Below are positions 1 to 8,902 of a stretch of 64,000 nucleotides of DNA, one piece after another. The DNA is from Prevotella sp. OH937_COT-195 (GTDB lineage: Bacteria; Bacteroidota; Bacteroidia; Bacteroidales; Bacteroidaceae). The stretch lies in contig NZ_RQZH01000003.1 of the NCBI RefSeq assembly GCF_003932845.1, positions 62,001 to 126,000 of the forward strand, read 5' to 3'. The notes beneath the pieces were generated by a model. It saw only the letters and a list, made by a program, of their open reading frames with translations. It ran no database searches and had not been told where the DNA came from. Within the stretch, counting starts at the first letter, position 1; each line of letters opens with the position of its first letter. Made by a program: the position numbers and the translations under genes.

Positions 1-201
1 ACAGTCAACTTTGCAGTCAGTTTTGTCGAACATAGCCTCTGCTTTTGCCACATTTCGCACGGCACACGTCACGCCGATGTCTGTTGCATACCGACGGTTC
101 AGTTCGGAAAGGAAATCCACGAGGCACGCCCCCACAAGTCCCGTAGCCCCCGTCACAATCCATCTGCTGCCACGCAGTTTCTCTATTATATCCTTGTCCA
201 T
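1..201 (-). CDS. NAD-dependent epimerase/dehydratase (extended SDR), N-terminal part only
   Basis: The gene runs off the left edge, leaving the first 67 codons. It begins MDKDIIEKLRG and then has the Rossmann nucleotide-binding motif GATGLVG (about residues 19-25), which marks NAD(P)-dependent nucleotide-sugar epimerases and dehydratases. It starts 29 bases downstream of the IspD-like gene on the same strand, so it is probably the third gene of a LicD / cytidylyltransferase / SDR operon. In that setting it may make or reduce the sugar or polyol that the cytidylyltransferase activates (inference). The catalytic YxxxK part is outside the window, so the substrate cannot be judged. Confidence 0.75.
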   Translation of the reverse strand, partial: MDKDIIEKLRGSRWIVTGATGLVGACLVDFLSELNRRYATDIGVTCAVRNVAKAEAMFDKTDCKVDC

Positions 202-230
202 AACTTAAAGTTTCCGTATCATTGCCATTC

Positions 231-962
231 TCAAAGTCCGAATATCTGCCGGTTCTCGCGCACCTCCACCATGGCGCGGAGCACGAAGAAATCGGTCGGT
301 GTGGTAATCTTGATGTTCTCCATCGGTCCTATTATCGTTTTGAGCGGATAGCCGTAATGGCTCATCATCGTACACGAGTCTATGAAATCGTGCCTTCCTT
401 CGCCGATGGCACGCCTGTGGGCAGAAAGTATGTCGCCAAGAGCAAAACTCTGCGGTGCCCGTGCAATGAGAGAACCCGTTCGTTCGGGAATTTCGAGCGA
501 GCCGTCGGGCTGCTCCACCACGAATGTCTCTGTTGCCGGCACGCACGTTATGCACGACCCGTGTTCTCGCACGGTTTTTATGTTGTCCGAAATTGTCTGT
601 CCGGTAATCAGCGGTCGCACCCCGTCGTGTATCATTACCGTTGCCTCCCCGTCGCCCGCAATGCGCTCAGCCTCTTCCAAAGCGTTGAATATGGAGTCTT
701 GTCCGGTCTCTCCTCCGGGCACGACGGCAGCCACCTTTGTAATATCGAACTTGCGAATCATCTTTTGCAGAAACGGAATCCACGCCTCAATACATGCCAC
801 CACGATTGCATCTACATCGGGATGATTGTCGAAAAGTTCGAGTGTATATATTATTATGGGTTTCCCGTTGAGTTCGAGAAACTGTTTGGGGCGCGATTTG
901 GTGTTCATTCTCACACCCGAACCGCCTGCGAATATTGCTGCTATGTTCATGTTCTTTTTCAT
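231..962 (-). CDS. IspD/TarI-like cytidylyltransferase
   Basis: A 243-residue member of the IspD family, enzymes that transfer CMP from CTP to a polyol phosphate. The CTP-binding N-terminus AAIFAGGSGVRM...KQFLELNGKP is intact, as is the central IHDGVRPLI. Both 2-C-methyl-D-erythritol-4-phosphate cytidylyltransferase (IspD) and ribitol-5-phosphate cytidylyltransferase (TarI/Bcs1) look like this. It sits between a LicD gene and an SDR gene, which favours a CDP-polyol role in surface glycan decoration. The isoprenoid genes ispF and dxr lie elsewhere in this window. The isoprenoid role cannot be excluded without knowing whether the genome has a second copy. A second start 12 bases downstream (MNIAAIF) is possible. 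Confidence 0.8.
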   Translation of the reverse strand: MKKNMNIAAIFAGGSGVRMNTKSRPKQFLELNGKPIIIYTLELFDNHPDVDAIVVACIEAWIPFLQKMIRKFDITKVAAVVPGGETGQDSIFNALEEAERIAGDGEATVMIHDGVRPLITGQTISDNIKTVREHGSCITCVPATETFVVEQPDGSLEIPERTGSLIARAPQSFALGDILSAHRRAIGEGRHDFIDSCTMMSHYGYPLKTIIGPMENIKITTPTDFFVLRAMVEVRENRQIFGL

Positions 963-1005
963 TGTCTGACAGATTTTGTTACAATAGTATGCCGTGCCCT
1001 CGGCT

Positions 1006-1836
1006 TTACCACATCCTTATCTCCGTGTTATGTCTGTTCCGCTTGTCGCGCGGAGGCAGGTTCATGTAGTTGCCGTATGCTATCCGGCATATTTCGTCCG
1101 GGTCGGCAGGACCGTCGAAGGTATGCCCTTCGAACACAATGGGTTTCAGCGGCAGCATCGCTCTCCGCGGATTCTGTTCGTAGAACCATGCGCCATACGA
1201 GTGCATGAAACTGTCGCGCGAGCCGAACACTCGTCCCCCCATGCGGAACACGGGGAACACGACATGGTGCAACAACATGTATCCCGCCTGCGCCAGTGCC
1301 GGATAACGCCCCGCAAGGTCGAAGTTTACCACGCACGACAATTTCGCCGCCAGTCTTTGCAACCACGGTATCATGTACGGCTCGTAGGGAAATATGTCGA
1401 TGTGCAAACCCTTGTATCGCAGAGCCTGATGCGACCGCCAATCGCGACTTCCCTCTGGTTCGAGCGATATATACTCGCTGTGCAGGTCGCGCAGCGTTGC
1501 CCATTCCTTATAGTAGCCTTTGTCAGTACGGTTTGTCTGCACAACATATTGCGGATGCGGATGTTGCTCGAGATAGGCAATAATCTTGTCATAGTCCTTC
1601 CGGTCAACCACCATGTCGGCATCATCGTCCCACGGAATGAAGCCTCCGTGACGCAGACTTCCCAGCACGGAACCTCCGTCGAGACGCAGTCGCACACCAC
1701 ACTCGCGCCCTGCCTTCTGCAAGTATATCAGCATGTCGAGCATGCGCATCTGTGCATTGCGCATCGTAGAGCCTTCCGGGTTGTATTCACGGCGCAGGCT
1801 CTCGTCGGTCTCTCCCGTATTGTAAGTCCTGTTCAT
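1006..1836 (-). CDS. LicD-family phosphotransferase
   Basis: 276 residues. The core LDGGSVLGSLRHGGFIPWDDD (about residues 53-73), read as LDGGSVLG followed by HGGFIPWDDDAD, is the signature of the LicD/fukutin nucleotidyltransferase-fold family. LicD enzymes move phosphocholine or another phospho-polyol from a CDP-activated donor onto cell-surface sugars. The next gene downstream encodes a CDP-forming cytidylyltransferase, so donor supply and transfer are probably encoded together. The annotated start lies only about nine bases from a -7 promoter element (1845-1852, minus strand), implying a very short leader. A later start at MRNAQMRML (1764) is an alternative. The acceptor glycan is unknown. 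Confidence 0.85.
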   Translation of the reverse strand: MNRTYNTGETDESLRREYNPEGSTMRNAQMRMLDMLIYLQKAGRECGVRLRLDGGSVLGSLRHGGFIPWDDDADMVVDRKDYDKIIAYLEQHPHPQYVVQTNRTDKGYYKEWATLRDLHSEYISLEPEGSRDWRSHQALRYKGLHIDIFPYEPYMIPWLQRLAAKLSCVVNFDLAGRYPALAQAGYMLLHHVVFPVFRMGGRVFGSRDSFMHSYGAWFYEQNPRRAMLPLKPIVFEGHTFDGPADPDEICRIAYGNYMNLPPRDKRNRHNTEIRMW

Positions 1837-1844
1837 ACAAGATG

Positions 1845-1905
1845 CAAAGTTAAGTCTTTATTTTTATTATTCGCTTTGCCATTCCGTAAAATTATGTTAT
1901 TTTTG
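1845..1905. promoter_or_regulatory. Divergent Bacteroidetes-type promoters between licD and the GT4 gene
   Basis: On the plus strand TTTG (1875-1878), 19 bases, then TATTTTTG (1898-1905) matches the -33/-7 consensus and would drive the glycosyltransferase starting at 1989. On the minus strand TAACTTTG (1845-1852) is a good -7 element for the licD operon, but I see no clear -33 partner. Confidence 0.65.
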
Positions 1906-1988
1906 CAAGCATGGAGGAGAAATATATCATCGGGAATGTTTTTTCCCCGATAAACGTCGGAACGACTTTAAGCCGGCAAGAATAACAA

Positions 1989-3044
1989 ATGAAGATATAC
2001 TACTATCATACTCAGGACGCAGAACATATCATAAACGAGTGGAAACGCGGGCGGTATCCTTCGCATCTGTTGTACGGAGCAACGTTTTTCGAAGAGAACG
2101 GCATAGACGTTGTGATGCACAAACATCGTCAAGAGAACAACCGACTGCGACGAATGTTGCGTGTGGCATGGCAGGTGATGCGCCGGAAAGAGCGGTACGA
2201 CGTGCTGTACGGGTCGTCTCACCGCGGTCTCGAACTGCTTATCATGCTGCGTGCACTCGGCATCTACAGCCACCCGATATGTATATGGCACCACCAGCCG
2301 GTAAAAAAAGCCCGCGGTTGGCTGCGAGAGTGCGTGTCGCGCATATATTACAGGGGCATCGACCGCATGTTGATGTTCTCGGACACCATTGCAGAAATGT
2401 CGGGGCGTGCCGCAAAATGTCGTCCGGAAAGAATACGGGTGGTACACTGGGGAGCCGACCTCGACTACTACGACCGTTTCATGCGCGAGCATCGGGAAAC
2501 ACGCAGAGATTTCGTTTCATCGGGAATGGAGCGTCGCGACATGCCGACACTAATATCTGCATTCAACAATACCGGTCTGCCGTTGCGCATTTTCTCAATA
2601 AAGAGTTACCTCGGGAACGACTACGAGAAGATTATCGGGAACATGGAATGCCGCGAGAACATAGAGGTAACGTTCAACAACCGCCTGATGATAGATGAAC
2701 TTACGGCAGAGGTGAACCGCGCGGCATGTGTCACGATTTGCTGTCTGCCAACCAACTATACCGTGGGACTTACCACCGTGGTAGAGGCTCTCGCTCTCGG
2801 GATACCAATAATCTGCTCGCGAAACCCGCAACTGCCCATGAACATCGAGGCAGAAGGTTGCGGACTGCTCATTGACTATGGTGACGTGGCAGGGTGGGAA
2901 CGCGCCATACGTTTCGTTGCCGAACACCCCGAAGAGGCACGAGAAATGGGAAAGAGAGGGAGAGAACTGGCAGAGAGATTATACAACATTCGCCAATGCA
3001 CGAGCGAAACGGCATCGGTAATCAAAGAATTGCTCAAACGGTAA
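1989..3044 (+). CDS. GT4-type glycosyltransferase
   Basis: 351 residues with the two-lobed layout of retaining GT-B glycosyltransferases. The C-terminal lobe has the donor-site stretch GLTTVVEALALGIPIICS (about residue 258), where the second glutamate of the usual E-x7-E pair is present and the first is replaced. The N-terminus MKIYYYHTQDAEH has no signal peptide, so the enzyme is cytosolic. It is divergent from the licD operon and convergent with the flippase gene, and probably adds a sugar to a lipid-linked surface glycan. The donor and linkage cannot be read from sequence. Confidence 0.8.
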   Translation: MKIYYYHTQDAEHIINEWKRGRYPSHLLYGATFFEENGIDVVMHKHRQENNRLRRMLRVAWQVMRRKERYDVLYGSSHRGLELLIMLRALGIYSHPICIWHHQPVKKARGWLRECVSRIYYRGIDRMLMFSDTIAEMSGRAAKCRPERIRVVHWGADLDYYDRFMREHRETRRDFVSSGMERRDMPTLISAFNNTGLPLRIFSIKSYLGNDYEKIIGNMECRENIEVTFNNRLMIDELTAEVNRAACVTICCLPTNYTVGLTTVVEALALGIPIICSRNPQLPMNIEAEGCGLLIDYGDVAGWERAIRFVAEHPEEAREMGKRGRELAERLYNIRQCTSETASVIKELLKR

Positions 3045-3143
3045 CTCTTATCGGTTGTCATTCTGCATTACACAAAAAGCCTTAACGGCATGCCGGTTAT
3101 GCACAAAAGAACGACAAAAACATTACTGCCGAACCGCAATATG

Positions 3144-3216
3144 GGCGAAATTGCAACACAAAACAGGCGAAATTGCAATGTAAAATCGGCAGAATTGCAA
3201 TGCAAAAAGGGCTAAA
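3144..3216. repeat. 22-bp-period repeat array, site A
   Basis: Units begin at 3144, 3166, 3188 and 3210, exactly 22 bases apart. The first starts GGCGAAATTGCAACAC, the second GGCGAAATTGCAATG, the third GGCAGAATTGCAATGC, and the last is partial. The array lies between two convergent genes. Related arrays occur at 16141, 31781 and 57793. Confidence 0.85.
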
Positions 3217-4656
3217 TCACTTTCTAATCTTACGCATTACAAATTCGATGCACTCGTCAAGTATCTTGACGCGGAGCATTTTCATCAGTGCGAAATAGAG
3301 CGAGGCGGAGATCGTGAAACGCAGAACGAGGCGCAGCCAGAGAGTATCGACAGACGATGTTGCCCACCCCGTGAGCAGCATGATGCAGACGGAAGCAACG
3401 AGGAAAGGAACGACATCGGCAAGCATGTCGATAAAACGATAGCCTGCCAGACGGCTCACAAAATGATGCCACACGAAGAACCATGCCACGAAAAGCACGG
3501 TGTATGCCCACACCATTACGCCGATGCCTTCGCCGTGAAGCAGTATCATCATGCCGGCGAGCAGGACACATAGTGCCGAAGTACAGCCGAGATAGATGCC
3601 GCTGCGACCACGACTCACTATGTATTGAGACAGTACGGTGCTCAACGGACTGAAAGCGGCCGAAATGGATAGTATCCGCAAAAGCATGGCACTGTCGAGC
3701 CACTTTGCCGTTATGGCAACTACGATTACCTCTTCGGACACGAGAGAAAGACCGAACATAAGCGGAAAAGACACGAAAGAGGTAAAACGCATCATCTTGC
3801 GGAGAACACGCAACTGCCGCTCACGGTCGTCTTGAAGTCCGGAGAACACCGGTTGTGCCACCTGCGCCACCATTCCCTGAACGAGCGACGCACCTTTCTG
3901 ACTCCAGTTGTAGGCAGTGTTGTATATGCCCACGTCGTGCTTGGAGAAGTAGCGACCGAGCAGAATGTTCATTATGTTGACGTTGACACGCTCCACAACA
4001 GTGGTGACGAGCATCTTAACCGAGAAACGGAACATGCCGCGTATCGGGCGGAAATCGAAATGGAAAGTGGGACGCCACGGACTGTAATGCCAGTTCATAA
4101 GCATGTATCCGCCCATGAACACCAATCCCTGCGTGGCAAGAGACCAATAGGCAAAGCCTTGCCATGCCATGACAATGCAGACTATCCCCGACAGCAGGAC
4201 AGCGGTCATGGCTGCCTTTGCCTGCTGTTTGGCACACAAATTCTTGAAAAGCCATGCCGACTGTGCCGTGTTGAAACTGGCAAGAATTATGCTAAGGAAA
4301 GCGTAACGACTGAACCATGTGAGTTCGGGAGTGTGGTAATAGGCTGCAATGAGAGGTGCGGTGAAGAACAACACTAAATACATTGTCACTCCGACAATGA
4401 TGTTAAACCAGAACACTGCATTGTAATCGCGGTGGGAAGGGGCTTTTATGTTTACCAAAGCCGAACGGAAACCACTGTCTTGAAGCACCGTCGCAACCTG
4501 CGAGAAGATGGCTATGATTGCCATCATGCCGTTGTCTTGAGGCGAGAGCAGGCGCAACGTGACGATGCCGAAGAGAAATCCCAACAGTTGTTGCACGCTG
4601 TTGTTCATCGCTCCCCAGAACAATCCTTTTGCGGTTTTATCTTTCAATGTCTCCAT
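3217..4656 (-). CDS. Wzx-type polysaccharide flippase (MOP superfamily)
   Basis: 479 residues, almost entirely hydrophobic segments consistent with 12 or more membrane helices. The N-terminus (TAKGLFWGAMNNSVQQLLG, with LSPQDNGMMAIIAIF) is typical of polysaccharide transporters that flip undecaprenyl-linked oligosaccharides to the periplasm. It is followed on the same strand, upstream, by the large membrane protein ending at 4676, with only 19 bases between them, so they are probably co-transcribed. It supplies the export step for the glycosyltransferases in this region. The exact glycan is unknown. Confidence 0.85.
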   Translation of the reverse strand: METLKDKTAKGLFWGAMNNSVQQLLGFLFGIVTLRLLSPQDNGMMAIIAIFSQVATVLQDSGFRSALVNIKAPSHRDYNAVFWFNIIVGVTMYLVLFFTAPLIAAYYHTPELTWFSRYAFLSIILASFNTAQSAWLFKNLCAKQQAKAAMTAVLLSGIVCIVMAWQGFAYWSLATQGLVFMGGYMLMNWHYSPWRPTFHFDFRPIRGMFRFSVKMLVTTVVERVNVNIMNILLGRYFSKHDVGIYNTAYNWSQKGASLVQGMVAQVAQPVFSGLQDDRERQLRVLRKMMRFTSFVSFPLMFGLSLVSEEVIVVAITAKWLDSAMLLRILSISAAFSPLSTVLSQYIVSRGRSGIYLGCTSALCVLLAGMMILLHGEGIGVMVWAYTVLFVAWFFVWHHFVSRLAGYRFIDMLADVVPFLVASVCIMLLTGWATSSVDTLWLRLVLRFTISASLYFALMKMLRVKILDECIEFVMRKIRK

Positions 4657-4675
4657 GCCGAGATTGTAAAAAACG

Positions 4676-6115
4676 TCAGGTGGATATCAGGAAGCCTGTG
4701 GTAAGCCAAAGGTTATACGCAAAAAGATAGAGCATGAGCAAAAACGTGGCGGCACGCAGCGATAAAAGTAGCCGACCGGAAACCGACCGGAAAGCAAAAC
4801 CGAGCGCAACGGGAACGACGAACAACCAGTGACACGCCATGATGTAAACCTCGTTGATGCCGAAGCCGAGACCTAAGTGAATGACAATGTCGGGAAGAAT
4901 AAATACAAGGCAGAGCCACAAGAATTTGCTCCTGCGACCGCACCATATACCAACAAGGAAAAGAAGAACCACGAAAGCCTCCACTATATAATTAAGCAGC
5001 CAATCGTAACGCACTATTACGGGACGCTTGCGGAGCGTGTCTTCAAGCAGGTGTTGACGGTGAAGTTGTATCGATTCGCCGAAAAGGTTCTCCACCGCGG
5101 AGTCCCATCGCGAGGTGGAAATATCTGTCCATTGAGTAAACTTACCGTTGCTCATGGGCTTGCCGGCATGAGCAAAGACCGGTTTCTTTGCCATCTGAGC
5201 ACGACGTTGCTTTTCCATTACCTTCTGAACGGAGTCGAAAACGGCACGACGGCGTACCGTGTCAGTAATTGAAGTGGTGTCGCAGAACAACTTGTATGCC
5301 TTGCGTTCGGCTGCGGCGGCACGTATCTCCTTGATCTGTTTGCGGCGCATATCGTGCGGAACAACATAGTGATGAAACTCCCAGTCGGCAAAATACCATA
5401 TTGCGGCAGCAGGTATTGCAACTGCAAAAAGCAAGTGGAGGGGACGAAAGAAACTACGTTTGTTGGCAAAGAGAACTGCGATATAAGTTTTCAAACCGTT
5501 GCTCAACGTGATGCCGGAGGTAACGAGAAAAAGTACGATTGTCTGCCACATCTTGAACTTATTGCCCGTTTGCATCTTTCTGCCCGCGGCATACAACGTT
5601 ACTACAAGTAGCATCATCGACAAGGCGAAATGGTCGGGACAGATGTAGGCAAGCATGATATAGGCAAACGAGAACGTGAGAAGCGAGAGCAATGTGGAGT
5701 CGAACACCGCAAGCCCGACTATCTCGCGGAATATGCGGAACAGAAAAACGGCACTATAAATAAGACACACCACGAGAACCACAGCCACCATTATCTGCAC
5801 GGGATTCATGCCGAGCACCGACATAAGCCATTGATTGACTTGCGAGGGAAGCCATGCAAAGAAAGCGAGTAGCGGATGACGATATACTTGATAGCGCGTG
5901 TACCACTGCGAAAGAACGGAATAGGTGATGGGGTCGAAGCCCGAAATGTCGAATTTCCCCACAAACAACCACCAATAATCTTTGCCCAACGGTGAGAATG
6001 CTTCCCAGAAACGGCGCACCACAAGAATATGGAGTACGACGAATATCGAGAGGAGGATACCGACGAGCGGCATCTCTTCTTTCTTTATTTTCAACATTCT
6101 CAAATATTTCTTCAT
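4676..6115 (-). CDS. Polytopic membrane protein, possibly a GT-C-type sugar transferase or polymerase
   Basis: About 479 residues from MKKYLRMLK, with roughly 11 hydrophobic stretches and a hydrophilic segment of about 90 residues near the middle (rich in K/R/E, with RRKQIKEIRAAAAERK). I do not recognise a named family. The topology and position between a flippase gene and the HAD/UbiA pair suggest a polyprenol-dependent glycosyltransferase or O-unit polymerase (inference). I chose the ATG at 6115. A GTG at 6184 would give 23 more residues and a GTGA overlap with the upstream gene. Confidence 0.6.
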   Translation of the reverse strand: MKKYLRMLKIKKEEMPLVGILLSIFVVLHILVVRRFWEAFSPLGKDYWWLFVGKFDISGFDPITYSVLSQWYTRYQVYRHPLLAFFAWLPSQVNQWLMSVLGMNPVQIMVAVVLVVCLIYSAVFLFRIFREIVGLAVFDSTLLSLLTFSFAYIMLAYICPDHFALSMMLLVVTLYAAGRKMQTGNKFKMWQTIVLFLVTSGITLSNGLKTYIAVLFANKRSFFRPLHLLFAVAIPAAAIWYFADWEFHHYVVPHDMRRKQIKEIRAAAAERKAYKLFCDTTSITDTVRRRAVFDSVQKVMEKQRRAQMAKKPVFAHAGKPMSNGKFTQWTDISTSRWDSAVENLFGESIQLHRQHLLEDTLRKRPVIVRYDWLLNYIVEAFVVLLFLVGIWCGRRSKFLWLCLVFILPDIVIHLGLGFGINEVYIMACHWLFVVPVALGFAFRSVSGRLLLSLRAATFLLMLYLFAYNLWLTTGFLIST

Positions 6116-6180
6116 TGTCTTTTCATGTTCAATTATCACGGAACAGTCTCCGAAATTCCGGTGTCTCGCGGTGTCGGCAC

Positions 6181-6777
6181 TCACCCCTGCTTATCAAACT
6201 CTTTGTAATGTCGTTCGTCGGCAAATGCCAGCAATTCGCGGTCGCCACGACTGTCGCCGTATGCCACGAGACGATATGCCTTACGGTCGGGATATAGTTC
6301 GAGCAACCGGGCTACCTTCTCGCCGCCGTAACAATTCTCGGTAATGAAGCGTCCGGTGAGTTTTCCGTCTTCCGTTTCTATCTTCGTGCCGACTATCTCT
6401 ATGCTTTCGTAACCGTGGAAGAACGGTCGCACCCAGTTTTCAATGCTCGCGCTTACTATGACAACCTTGCTCCCGCGACGCAGAGCGTTGTCAATGCAGC
6501 GCATGCCGTTGGTTCGCAATATTCCGTGATGCTTTGCCGCATACTCGCGACAGAGGTTGTCAAAATCTGCGACTGCCATTCCGCCGAAGCACATGTCGAA
6601 CACTTTCCGCTTCACTTTTCCGTTGGAATACAGTCCGACTTTCATTAGCAACAACAACGGAGAATGCCACAAAAGAACGCCGAGCAAGCCTGCCATACCT
6701 CGATGATGACGTATCATGCCGAGAAGAGTGTCGCTGCGGGTAAGCGTTCCGTCGAAATCGAAAGCACAAATCTCCAT
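6181..6777 (-). CDS. HAD-superfamily phosphatase (subfamily IB)
   Basis: 198 residues from MEICAFDFDGTLTRSD, which carries the nucleophile motif DFDGT (DxDxT). KVVIVSAS (motif II) and YGDSRGDRELL (motif IV) are also present, so the active site looks complete. It begins just after the stop codon of the UbiA-family gene. In the decaprenyl-phosphoryl-arabinose route of actinobacteria a UbiA enzyme makes polyprenyl-phosphoryl-5-phosphoribose and a phosphatase removes the 5-phosphate. This HAD enzyme is a plausible functional substitute for that step (inference). The start was set by the double ATG immediately downstream of the previous stop. Confidence 0.85.
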   Translation of the reverse strand: MEICAFDFDGTLTRSDTLLGMIRHHRGMAGLLGVLLWHSPLLLLMKVGLYSNGKVKRKVFDMCFGGMAVADFDNLCREYAAKHHGILRTNGMRCIDNALRRGSKVVIVSASIENWVRPFFHGYESIEIVGTKIETEDGKLTGRFITENCYGGEKVARLLELYPDRKAYRLVAYGDSRGDRELLAFADERHYKEFDKQG

Positions 6778-6782
6778 CATTA

Positions 6783-7661
6783 CTATAATATGTATATCGC
6801 TATGAAAAACATCGCCGCCCATGCCAGCACCACAATTTGCAGGAAACGGTCGGTAAACATTATCTTGGTGGGATCTTCGCTACGCTTGTCAACAACCGTT
6901 ATCTGTATGTACCTAAGCAACCCGAGCAGCACAAACACCGTGGTAAGGTATATGTACTGACTGCCGGTGCGTGCCACAACCTCGGGCGACACGGTATATA
7001 TTATGTAGCACACTATCGTGACCGAGGCTAATATCGTTATGGCTTGGTTTATGAAAGTGAGATTGTAGCGATTTGTGTTTTTGCGCGGTGCGATGCCGGT
7101 CTGTTCCATTCGCACCACGTCGTCGCGCCGCTTGGCAAACGAAAGGAAAAGAGTGAGCAGGAAGGTCATCAAGACAATCCACTTGCTGAGAGGTATGCCT
7201 GTTGCCTGACTGCCGGCAATAAGGCGAAGGACAAAACCGAACGCCACCACGCATACATCTACAACGGCATAATGTTTCAGCCGTACACAATAGAACAAGT
7301 TCAGCACATAATATCCGGCAAGAACCATGCCGACTTTATACCATGACTCGCCGAACACCGGCAAGAACATCATTCCCGAAAGCAGCATTGCCGCCATGAG
7401 CAGGAATGCTTGTCCTACGGATACGGCACCCGAGGCAATCGGGCGGCGACATTTGGTGGAATGCAGCCTGTCTGCTTTCAAATCCATTATGTCGTTGAAG
7501 CAATATACCGACGAAGCAACGAAACTATAAGCAACGAATGCAGCCAATGCACGCAACAGGGCATTGCCGTCGGTAAGCGCACCACCGAAGAAAACAGGCA
7601 GCAACACAAACACATTTTTCAGCCATTGCTTTGGTCGTATCAACAGGAGGATTTCCTTCAT
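6783..7661 (-). CDS. UbiA-family prenyltransferase, decaprenyl-phosphate phosphoribosyltransferase-like
   Basis: 292 residues with about eight membrane helices. The first aspartate motif, YCFNDIMDLKADRLHSTKCRRP split as NDIMDLKADR and HSTKCRRPI (about residues 56-75), is closer to the NDxxDxxxDRxHxxKxxRPI motif of phosphoribosyl-polyprenol synthases than to quinone-forming UbiA proteins. Such enzymes join PRPP to a polyprenyl phosphate at the inner membrane. The HAD phosphatase gene follows directly. Together they could make a polyprenyl-phospho-pentose donor for surface glycans (inference). A -7 element TAACTTTG lies upstream at 7682-7689. Confidence 0.8.
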   Translation of the reverse strand: MKEILLLIRPKQWLKNVFVLLPVFFGGALTDGNALLRALAAFVAYSFVASSVYCFNDIMDLKADRLHSTKCRRPIASGAVSVGQAFLLMAAMLLSGMMFLPVFGESWYKVGMVLAGYYVLNLFYCVRLKHYAVVDVCVVAFGFVLRLIAGSQATGIPLSKWIVLMTFLLTLFLSFAKRRDDVVRMEQTGIAPRKNTNRYNLTFINQAITILASVTIVCYIIYTVSPEVVARTGSQYIYLTTVFVLLGLLRYIQITVVDKRSEDPTKIMFTDRFLQIVVLAWAAMFFIAIYIL

Positions 7662-7681
7662 ACGCGTAACTTAATTCCGTG

Positions 7682-7689
7682 CAAAGTTA
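7682..7689 (-). promoter_or_regulatory. -7 element of the UbiA-HAD-membrane protein-flippase run
   Basis: TAACTTTG on the minus strand, 20 bases ahead of the UbiA start codon. No convincing -33 partner is visible. Confidence 0.5.
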
Positions 7690-7774
7690 CGTTTTTTTGC
7701 GATAATAAGCCTAAATAACATATAAAAAATAGAGTTCCGGGGCTGTTTGGCGTCTCGGAAGTCGCCACAAGACA

Positions 7775-8794
7775 TCACTTTGGGAGAAAACGCGTAGCAA
7801 AAGCCACCGCATGATGAAGGAGAAAAGCCAGTACCAATGACACGGCGATGGTAACGAGCGACGTGAGTACATATCCGAGTCCGTGTTTCTGGACATATAC
7901 CAATACGAACTGTATGTGTATCAGGTATGTTTCAAGAGAAAGAGTACCGACAAAAGCCAACATGCAGAGCAGACGACGGGGCATAATGTCCATGCACCAC
8001 GCCAACAGAACGGTAAGCGAAACCGCAAGTGGAATATACACCATTCGCTCGAGAAAGAGCGGGAATTTGCCGCGCAGAGCACTCTCGAACTCAAGACATA
8101 CCACAAGACTCATAACAAACGCGATGAGCAACAGCCACATTGATGCCTTGTCCAAATTGTGCTTGCGCTCGACAAGAAGTCCGCAGTTGATGCCGAGAAG
8201 GAATATCGGCACGCGGCTCCAGAATATCTCTACATGACCGACAAGGGAATGTACGGGCGGACAATACTGCACCATGACTGCCCACAACATTGCCAACACG
8301 GGCAGCCAACGCCACGAACTGCTGCGACCTATCATGCGTAAATAGAACGGCGAGACGAGATATAGTACCATAATGGCGGGAATAAACCAGAACGTAAGGT
8401 CGTCGACACGCCAAAAACTCCAGCCGAACAAGATGTTAAGCACAAGGTTCGGTATGTCCGGACTATATCCTCCGTTGGCAGTATTGACGTAGTTGGGGAT
8501 ATAGAAGAGCATCGCCATGATGAGCCACGCAGGATAAAGGCGCACGAAACGACGCCAATAGAAATGTCGCAACACCGGCTTCTTCTGCCATGCGAACCAT
8601 AATCCGATACCGCTTAAGAACAAGAACATGTCCACACCGATATTCCCCAATCGGCGCAGAGGGAAGAAAAAGTTGCGAGAATCCATACCGACATGAAAGA
8701 GAATGACGAATATCATTGCCGCCCCCATTAGTTCCGTGCGGTAATCACTAAGTAAAAACAGCCCCGAGTTTTTCCTCATCATTCCTAACTTCAA
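7775..8794 (-). CDS. Acyltransferase 3 family membrane O-acyltransferase
   Basis: 339 residues with about ten hydrophobic helices. The first helix region reads YRTELMGAAMIFVILFHVG, with the arginine and histidine spaced as in OafA/WecH-type acyltransferases, and the second carries the LGNIGVDMFLFLSGIGLWF stretch typical of the family. These inner-membrane enzymes transfer acetyl or another short acyl group to surface sugars. It belongs to the envelope cluster, where a second member of the family is at 13089. The acceptor is not determinable. A start at MMRKNSG, a few codons downstream, is possible. Confidence 0.85.
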   Translation of the reverse strand: MKLGMMRKNSGLFLLSDYRTELMGAAMIFVILFHVGMDSRNFFFPLRRLGNIGVDMFLFLSGIGLWFAWQKKPVLRHFYWRRFVRLYPAWLIMAMLFYIPNYVNTANGGYSPDIPNLVLNILFGWSFWRVDDLTFWFIPAIMVLYLVSPFYLRMIGRSSSWRWLPVLAMLWAVMVQYCPPVHSLVGHVEIFWSRVPIFLLGINCGLLVERKHNLDKASMWLLLIAFVMSLVVCLEFESALRGKFPLFLERMVYIPLAVSLTVLLAWCMDIMPRRLLCMLAFVGTLSLETYLIHIQFVLVYVQKHGLGYVLTSLVTIAVSLVLAFLLHHAVAFATRFLPK

Positions 8795-8902
8795 TGCTTA
8801 ATAACGATATGACTTTTTAACTATACAACTCCGCGAGTTTTTCAAAAACCTTTTATTTAACCTCTACTTGACTTATGAAAGAAATCTTTCAATATCGCTT
8901 TA

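Noticed and set aside
3144..3216. CRISPR array at the 22-bp repeats
   Set aside because: The whole unit recurs with no separate unique spacers of about 30 bases, units are degenerate, and there are no cas genes.
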